Shown here: positions 8,501 through 12,318 of the stretch, in pieces
Position numbering within the stretch: position 1 is the first letter of the stretch
How the letters are laid out: each line of letters begins with the position of its first letter
Source: Actinobacteria bacterium ADurb.Bin346
Lineage (GTDB): Bacteria > Actinomycetota > Humimicrobiia > Humimicrobiales > Humimicrobiaceae
DNA: 12,318 nucleotides
NCBI GenBank assembly: GCA_002068775.1
Contig: MWAX01000124.1
Coordinates: 1 to 12,318 of the forward strand
Direction: 5' to 3'
Translations under genes and position numbers: made by a program
Notes under the pieces: model-generated
What the model saw: only the letters and a program-made list of their open reading frames with translations
The model's database searches: none
What the model was told of the DNA's origin: nothing

Positions 8501-9016
8501 CTTGTCTGTTTCAAGCTCTATCCATGAGCCTCTGGTGGGAATGACTTTGCAAAGGTATATGTCTTTTTCGGTCTTTTTATCTATATCTGAATCATAATAA
8601 ACTCCCGGCGAACGGACGAGTTGGGAAACAACCACTCTCTCTGTGCCGTTTATTATAAATGTCCCTTTATCAGTCATGACAGGAAAATCGCCCATAAAGA
8701 CTTCCTGTTCCTTTTTTTCACCGGTTTCTTTATTGACAAACACTGCCTTGACTTTTAATGGTGCGGAATAGGTCATATCCTGCATCTTGCATTCATCAGC
8801 ATCAGCGTTTATATCACCAAAACTATAGCCTTCAAATTCCAGAGACATTGTTCCCGTGAAGTCCTCAATTGGAGAAATATCCTTCAGGGCTTCTCCAACA
8901 CCTTCTGCCAGGAACCACTCAAAAGATTTTTTCTGAATGTCCAGGAGATTCGGTATCTCCATTACTTTAGGGATTTTCCCGAAGTTATACCTTTCAATCT
9001 TTTTCTTTTTAAGCAT
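5555..9016 (-). CDS. rpoB: DNA-directed RNA polymerase subunit beta
   Basis: Beta subunit of RNA polymerase, partner of RpoC in the core enzyme and the rifampicin target. It is 1153 residues. Conserved stretches include [15 protein letters not shown] (47-61), the fork-loop/rifampicin region [20 protein letters not shown] (397-416) with LSAL following, [13 protein letters not shown] (447-459), [13 protein letters not shown] (686-698), [12 protein letters not shown] (844-855) and the C-terminal [20 protein letters not shown] (986-1005). Residues matching E. coli Asp516, His526 and Ser531 are Asp403, His413 and Ser418, so sensitivity to rifampicin is expected; Thr405 and Ala409 also occur in Bacillus. 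The segment between residues 275 and 330 is short, as in actinobacteria and unlike Bacillus. A very acidic tail begins at about 1116. The ATG lies 11 nt after AAGGAG. The promoter and leader are at 9017-9210. No rplJ or rplL precedes it. Confidence 0.99.
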   Translation of the reverse strand: [1153 protein letters not shown]

Positions 9017-9065
9017 TAATAATCATTCTCCTTACAGATAAAAATAATTTTCAATAAAAATATGA

Positions 9066-9090
9066 GCATACTGCAGAATCATGCAGCAGC
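9066..9090 (-). other. Leader hairpin of rpoB (distal)
   Basis: On the transcribed strand GCTGCTGCA, loop TGATTC, TGCAGTATGC forms a stem of nine pairs (one G-U) with a single bulged U. It is the most GC-rich structure in the leader and ends about 50 bases before the rpoB start. A short U-tract (UUUUU) begins five nt after the stem, so it could act as a weak terminator/attenuator, a pause site or an RNA-stability element. It contains one copy of a CTGCA-N6-TGCAG unit that recurs 65 bases upstream. Confidence 0.45.
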
Positions 9091-9102
9091 ATGTAATGGA
9101 AT

Positions 9103-9140
9103 AAAAAATAAGAAAAAAATAAGCACAGTTTTTAACTGCA
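9103..9140 (-). terminator. Possible attenuator hairpin with double U-tract in the rpoB leader
   Basis: On the transcribed strand CAGTT, loop AAA, AACTG (plus 9126-9138; two further wobble pairs extend it to 9124-9140) is followed by CTTA, seven T's, CTTA and six T's (down to plus 9103). That resembles an intrinsic terminator within the untranslated leader, about 35 nt after the predicted start of transcription. The stem is short. Its upstream arm overlaps the arm of another hairpin (9136-9151), so the two cannot form together. Confidence 0.4.
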
Positions 9141-9151
9141 GGTAATTGCAG
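9136..9151 (-). other. Alternative hairpin competing with the rpoB leader attenuator
   Basis: On the transcribed strand CTGCA, loop ATTACC, TGCAG forms a 5-bp stem. Its 3' arm shares three bases (plus 9136-9138) with the 5' arm of the U-tract hairpin, so this could act as an antiterminator. It has the same layout as the core of the distal hairpin (CTGCA, six bases, TGCAG at 9071-9086). Confidence 0.35.
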
Positions 9152-9182
9152 AAATCTTAAATAGGACAAACTGACTTGAAGT

Positions 9183-9210
9183 ATAATAGCAGTAATTACA
9201 CAAATGTCAA
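9183..9210 (-). promoter_or_regulatory. Predicted sigma70-type promoter of rpoB-rpoC
   Basis: On the minus strand a perfect -35 box TTGACA (plus 9205-9210), a 16-base spacer and a -10 box TATTAT (plus 9183-9188, five of six consensus bases) with an extended-10 TGC immediately before it. The DNA upstream of the -35 is a run of A/T that could be an UP element. Transcription should start near 9176. This is the best promoter in the window and shows rpoBC need not depend on the E1 genes upstream. Confidence 0.75.
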
Positions 9211-9341
9211 GAACTATTTAACGAAAATTTTTTAGAGATTTCTTACATATTTCTACCTTAGCCTGGCCCTGATGGAAATAACTGCTAAATTCTGTTTAAT
9301 TTTTAATTAATGCTAACCCTTGAAATAATAAAATACCAGTT

Positions 9342-10355
9342 TTAATTCAAAATTTCTTTTATAGCCTTCTCAATTTTTTCTTCACTGATCATATAATTAT
9401 CTTCAAGGATAGGAGCATAAGCAACAGGTGCGTTTGGCGGTGTTAAAATTCTTACAGGTGCATCCAGATAATCAAAACCTTTTGTAGCTATTAGTGCCGC
9501 AACATCAGTAGCCATATTGCATCTGGGATTATCTTCATCAATTATTAAAACCTTGCCTGTCTTCTTTAAGGAATTTAGAATAATCTCTTCGTCCAGCGGA
9601 GCTAACCATATTGGGTCAATCACCTCTGCACTTATATTTTCTTTTTCCAGTTTTTCAGCAACTTTTAGAGCTCTGTTCACTAAAAAAGAAAAAGAAACCA
9701 CTGTTATATCCTTTCCCGACTTTTTAACTTCACCTTTACCAAATTTTAACTCATAGTCTTCTTCAGGTACGTCTCCAGTTATGTTATATAACATCTTATG
9801 CTCAAAAAGAATTACCGGATTATCATTTCTTATAGCTGCAAGAAGACCGCCTTTCACATCATGAGGCGATGATGGGGCCAAAGCGTACCAGCCAGGTATA
9901 TGGACAAAAAGAGAATATAATGTCTGTGAATGATGTCCTGCATTTCGCCAGCCACAACCCATTAAAGTTTTTACAGTAATTGGCACTATTACCTGCCCTC
10001 CAAACATAAACCTCAACTTTGGAGCCTGATTCAGAAATTGGTCAAATGAAACTCCTGCAAAATCCACGTACATAAGTTCAACAAGAGGTCTTAGCCCTGC
10101 CATTGCTGCACCAATGGCAGCCCCTATAAAACCTGATTCAGATATTGGAGTGTCAAAAACTCTCTTATTCCCAAATTCCTTGATCAAACCTTTTGAAACG
10201 CCATATGGCCCTCCCCATGCATCCTCGATTCCCTGCTCTTCTCTTCCTGCTCCTCCGGCAATATCTTCTCCCAACATTATCACATTGCTGTCTTTTCTCA
10301 TTGCGATTCTAATTGCTTCATTTACAGCTGCTTTATATGTTAATTGTCTTCCCAT
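9342..10355 (-). CDS. acoB: 2-oxo acid / acetoin dehydrogenase E1 component, beta subunit
   Basis: Beta subunit of an alpha2-beta2 thiamine-diphosphate E1 that decarboxylates or cleaves its substrate and hands the acyl group to a lipoyl E2. It is full length at 337 residues. The pyrimidine-domain signature LGEDIAGGAGREEQGIEDAW (28-47), which includes Glu30 in the position expected to contact the cofactor, then DTPISESGFIGAAIGAAMAG (68-87), AGHHSQTLYSLF (139-150) and the C-terminal domain ending DAPVRILTPPNAPVAYAPI (298-316) all fit the PdhB/AcoB family. The stretch EDAWGGPYGVSKGL resembles acetoin dehydrogenase beta subunits more than classical PdhB, so I favour the acetoin type, but a pyruvate or other substrate is possible. 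GGAG lies 8 nt before the ATG. It follows the alpha gene by 100 bases. No E2 or E3 gene follows: the next gene is rpoB. Confidence 0.9.
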   Translation of the reverse strand: MGRQLTYKAAVNEAIRIAMRKDSNVIMLGEDIAGGAGREEQGIEDAWGGPYGVSKGLIKEFGNKRVFDTPISESGFIGAAIGAAMAGLRPLVELMYVDFAGVSFDQFLNQAPKLRFMFGGQVIVPITVKTLMGCGWRNAGHHSQTLYSLFVHIPGWYALAPSSPHDVKGGLLAAIRNDNPVILFEHKMLYNITGDVPEEDYELKFGKGEVKKSGKDITVVSFSFLVNRALKVAEKLEKENISAEVIDPIWLAPLDEEIILNSLKKTGKVLIIDEDNPRCNMATDVAALIATKGFDYLDAPVRILTPPNAPVAYAPILEDNYMISEEKIEKAIKEILN

Positions 10356-10455
10356 TCAATGCTCCTTATATTATCGTTTAACAATTTTTAATTTAATTTC
10401 TGATACAAGAATTCCAGGTTACATAATTCAATTAATAAAACAGTATTGCATAAGA

Positions 10456-11418
10456 TTACACGTATACATCAGTATCGATATCTGAAACATCTGGAATAGG
10501 GCTTTTATCTGCAAATTCTATTGCGCCCTCAATTTCTTTTTTTGCTTTGGCATCAATAAGATTATATTCATTTTCATCCAGGATATTATTTTCAATCAAA
10601 TATTTTTTAAAGTTTAATATGCAATCTCTTTTCCTATATTCTTCAATCTCTTTATCTGTCCTGTATCCTTCAGGCTCTCCCACATAGTGTCCCGCATATC
10701 GGTAAGTATCAAGAACAAGTAACGTAGGTCCTTCACCTTTTCTTGCCCTTTGCACAGCTTCAGACATAGCTTTATATACTTCCAGCACATTCATCCCATC
10801 AACACTGACTCCAGGAATACCATACGATATCGCTCTGTCTGCAAGATTTTTTATATTACAATTATACTCAACGGGTGTTGACTCAGCGTAATGATTGTTT
10901 ACCAGAACAAATATAGATGGCAGTTTCCAGATTGACGCTAAATTCAGGGCTTCATGAAAAGTACCCTGGTTACAGGCGCCATCACCAAATAAAACAACTG
11001 ACACTTCTTTGGTGCCTTCTATTAAAGACTTCAGTGCCGGCCCATTTGCCTGAGGTATTCCTCCGCCAACGATACCAGTAGTCCCCATTAATCTTTTCTT
11101 TACATCCATTATATGCATAGAGCCGCCTCTTCCCCTGCAATAGCCAGTGGCTTTCCCCTGAAGTTCAGCCATCATAAGTTTTGTATCAAGACCTTTTGCA
11201 ATACAATGTCCGTGCCCTCTGTGATTACTGAAGACGTAGTCATTTTCATCTAATGCAGCAATTACTCCCACTCCAGTCGATTCTTCACCATACCCTAAAT
11301 GGCACCCTCCGGGGATTTTACCCTCTCTGTATAGCCTGTCGACAGATAGTTCAAAATACCTGATAGTTAACATCTGCCTTAACATCTCTTTTAATTTTAC
11401 ACTGCTTAAATCCAACAT
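10456..11418 (-). CDS. acoA: 2-oxo acid / acetoin dehydrogenase E1 component, alpha subunit
   Basis: Alpha subunit of the thiamine-diphosphate E1, partner of the beta subunit encoded 100 bases downstream. It is full length at 320 residues. The cofactor/Mg motif starts at GDGACNQGTFHEAL (145-158) and ends at VNNHY (173-177), where Asp146 and Asn175 are the expected metal ligands. HRGHGH (66-71) and the substrate-channel loop YRYAGHYVGEP (239-249, His244) are also present. The loop reads GHYVGE, as in acetoin dehydrogenase alpha subunits, not the GHSMSDP of mitochondrial-type pyruvate dehydrogenase with its phosphorylated Ser. The C-terminus (SPIPDVSDIDTDVYV) also matches the AcoA pattern. The Shine-Dalgarno AAGGAGG ends only two bases before the ATG, which is unusually close; the TTG one codon later is better spaced, so the exact start is uncertain by one codon. 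The preceding gene ends 42 bases upstream. The physiological substrate is not shown by the sequence. Confidence 0.9.
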   Translation of the reverse strand: MLDLSSVKLKEMLRQMLTIRYFELSVDRLYREGKIPGGCHLGYGEESTGVGVIAALDENDYVFSNHRGHGHCIAKGLDTKLMMAELQGKATGYCRGRGGSMHIMDVKKRLMGTTGIVGGGIPQANGPALKSLIEGTKEVSVVLFGDGACNQGTFHEALNLASIWKLPSIFVLVNNHYAESTPVEYNCNIKNLADRAISYGIPGVSVDGMNVLEVYKAMSEAVQRARKGEGPTLLVLDTYRYAGHYVGEPEGYRTDKEIEEYRKRDCILNFKKYLIENNILDENEYNLIDAKAKKEIEGAIEFADKSPIPDVSDIDTDVYV

Positions 11419-11460
11419 TGCCTCCTTAATTCTCTTATATTCAATTTTTAAAAATTTTGT

Positions 11461-12318
11461 CTAATCATATAACAATTTTGTAACTTTAAACTTCTTGATC
11501 TGTTTTTCATCCAGATTACAGCCAACTCCTACACTTTCTGGAAGCAGCAAATTACCAGAACTATCCATTTGTATAGCTGAATCTATTATATCTTCCCTTA
11601 AATATACTTCAGATGGTGCAATATCAGAATCATATAAAACATTATCTAAAGAGCACAATGCTAACCCGAAGAAACTTCCGATACCCGATTCCGGCATTTG
11701 ACCAATCCATACAGGCACCCCGGCGGATTTACATAAATCATGAATCGCTATGGCTTTCTTAATCCCACCGACTCTCTGTATCTTTATATTTATTATTTTA
11801 CAGCAGCCTATGTCTAATGCATTTTTACAATTCGTAAGGGAATCTATGCTTTCATCTAAACAAATAGGTGTGCTGATTTTATTCTGCAAAATATAATGGT
11901 CATATAAATCTCTGTAGTGTAAAGGTTGCTCAATTTGAGTTAATTTGTAGTTATCAATTTCCTCAAATATCCTGATATCTTCTAATGTATAAAATGAGTT
12001 TGCATCAACAGTTAAATCAATATTACCAAAGTTTTCTCTTATCTTCTTAATTGGCTCAATATCCCATCCTTTTTTTATTTTAATTTTGATACTTCTGCTG
12101 CCATAATTTAAAAATTTCTCAACTGTTTTTAATAAATCATCAATGGAAGGTTTTATGCCAATAGAGACTTTCCATGGTATTTTTTTATCTTGTCCTCCTA
12201 TAAATTTGAAAAGCGGTATATTCTCTCGTTTTGAAAACAAATCCCATAGCGCAGTTTCAACTCCTGCCTTTGCAAAATTATTGCCCCGGATATCTGTAAA
12301 AATTTTATCTATGACCTC
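11461..12318 (-). CDS. Enolase-superfamily enzyme, MenC / N-acylamino acid racemase type (5' end outside window)
   Basis: Member of the muconate-lactonizing subgroup of the enolase superfamily, closest in pattern to o-succinylbenzoate synthase (menaquinone synthesis) and N-succinyl/N-acylamino acid racemase. The window holds the last 285 residues; roughly 85-100 N-terminal residues (most of the capping domain) lie beyond the right edge. Counting from the first residue visible, the KxK motif is Lys78-Ile-Lys80 in KIKIKKGWD, the three metal ligands are Asp105 (VDAN), Glu130 (IEQP) and Asp155 (LDES), and the opposite general base is Lys179 (NIKIQRVGG). Spacings between ligands (25, 25 and 24) match those of characterised N-acylamino acid racemases. 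The MPESGIG segment (208-214) is the typical loop of this group. All catalytic residues are present, so it should be active. Synthase and racemase activities cannot be told apart by sequence. No menaquinone genes are visible nearby. The stop TAG is 42 bases before acoA. Confidence 0.85.
   Translation of the reverse strand, partial: EVIDKIFTDIRGNNFAKAGVETALWDLFSKRENIPLFKFIGGQDKKIPWKVSIGIKPSIDDLLKTVEKFLNYGSRSIKIKIKKGWDIEPIKKIRENFGNIDLTVDANSFYTLEDIRIFEEIDNYKLTQIEQPLHYRDLYDHYILQNKISTPICLDESIDSLTNCKNALDIGCCKIINIKIQRVGGIKKAIAIHDLCKSAGVPVWIGQMPESGIGSFFGLALCSLDNVLYDSDIAPSEVYLREDIIDSAIQMDSSGNLLLPESVGVGCNLDEKQIKKFKVTKLLYD

Larger units (their letters stand above)
9017..9341. other. 325-base noncoding region: acoB 3' end, rpoB promoter and leader
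   Basis: No gene is supported here. The half next to acoB (9211-9341) is AT-rich, with an A/T tract just upstream of the rpoB -35 box that could act as an UP element; I see no convincing terminator for the E1 genes in it. The other half is the predicted rpoB leader of about 160 nt, with CTGCA/TGCAG repeats and hairpins listed separately. The rpoB Shine-Dalgarno AAGGAG is at the end of the leader. Confidence 0.7.

Noticed and set aside
10356..10455. Small gene or promoter in the acoA-acoB gap
   Set aside because: No open frame with a ribosome binding site and no good -35/-10 pair; only the acoB Shine-Dalgarno is convincing.
11443..11456. 14-base perfect palindrome AATTTTTAAAAATT between the enolase-family gene and acoA
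   Set aside because: Simple A/T runs give such palindromes by chance, and it has no loop for an RNA hairpin.
1..12318. tRNA or rRNA genes, CRISPR arrays, insertion sequences, phage or toxin-antitoxin genes
   Set aside because: No cloverleaf-like segment, spaced direct repeats, transposase motifs or terminal inverted repeats seen by eye; nearly all of the window is accounted for by long conserved genes.

Overview
This is a bacterial chromosome segment in which every supported gene lies on the minus strand, so the order of transcription runs from right to left. It is mostly core information-processing genes: rpoB-rpoC (RNA polymerase beta and beta') followed by the start of the str operon, rpsL-rpsG-fusA, with fusA running off the left edge. 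Behind rpoB sits a short metabolic block: an enolase-superfamily gene of the o-succinylbenzoate synthase / N-acylamino acid racemase type (cut by the right edge), then the alpha and beta E1 subunits of a thiamine-diphosphate 2-oxo acid / acetoin dehydrogenase.

The organism cannot be named from this window. The DNA is AT-rich, most strongly between genes. RpoB reads as a Gram-positive/Terrabacteria type, with several stretches closer to actinobacterial than to Bacillus RpoB. RpoC carries a long charged helical insert after residue 140, at the place where actinobacterial beta' has its lineage-specific coiled coil, and there is no L7Ae-like gene between rpoC and rpsL. My best inference is a low-GC, probably anaerobic lineage near or within Actinomycetota.

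Layout in transcription order: (1) 12318-11461, enolase-superfamily enzyme; (2) 11418-10456 and 10355-9342, E1 alpha and E1 beta, probably co-transcribed, with no E2 or E3 gene following; (3) 9341-9017, a 325-base noncoding stretch with a strong sigma70-type promoter, a leader of about 160 nt, and several hairpins built from repeated CTGCA/TGCAG units, one pair of which is mutually exclusive and attenuator-like; (4) rpoB and rpoC, 28 bases apart; (5) a second sigma70-type promoter just after rpoC, then rpsL, rpsG and, after a 136-base gap with an AU-only stem-loop, fusA.

No new enzyme system or mobile element is visible. The parts most worth a second look are the noncoding leaders of rpoB and the str operon, the unusual neighbourhood of rpoB (no rplJ-rplL next to it), and the E1 pair that lacks its usual partners.
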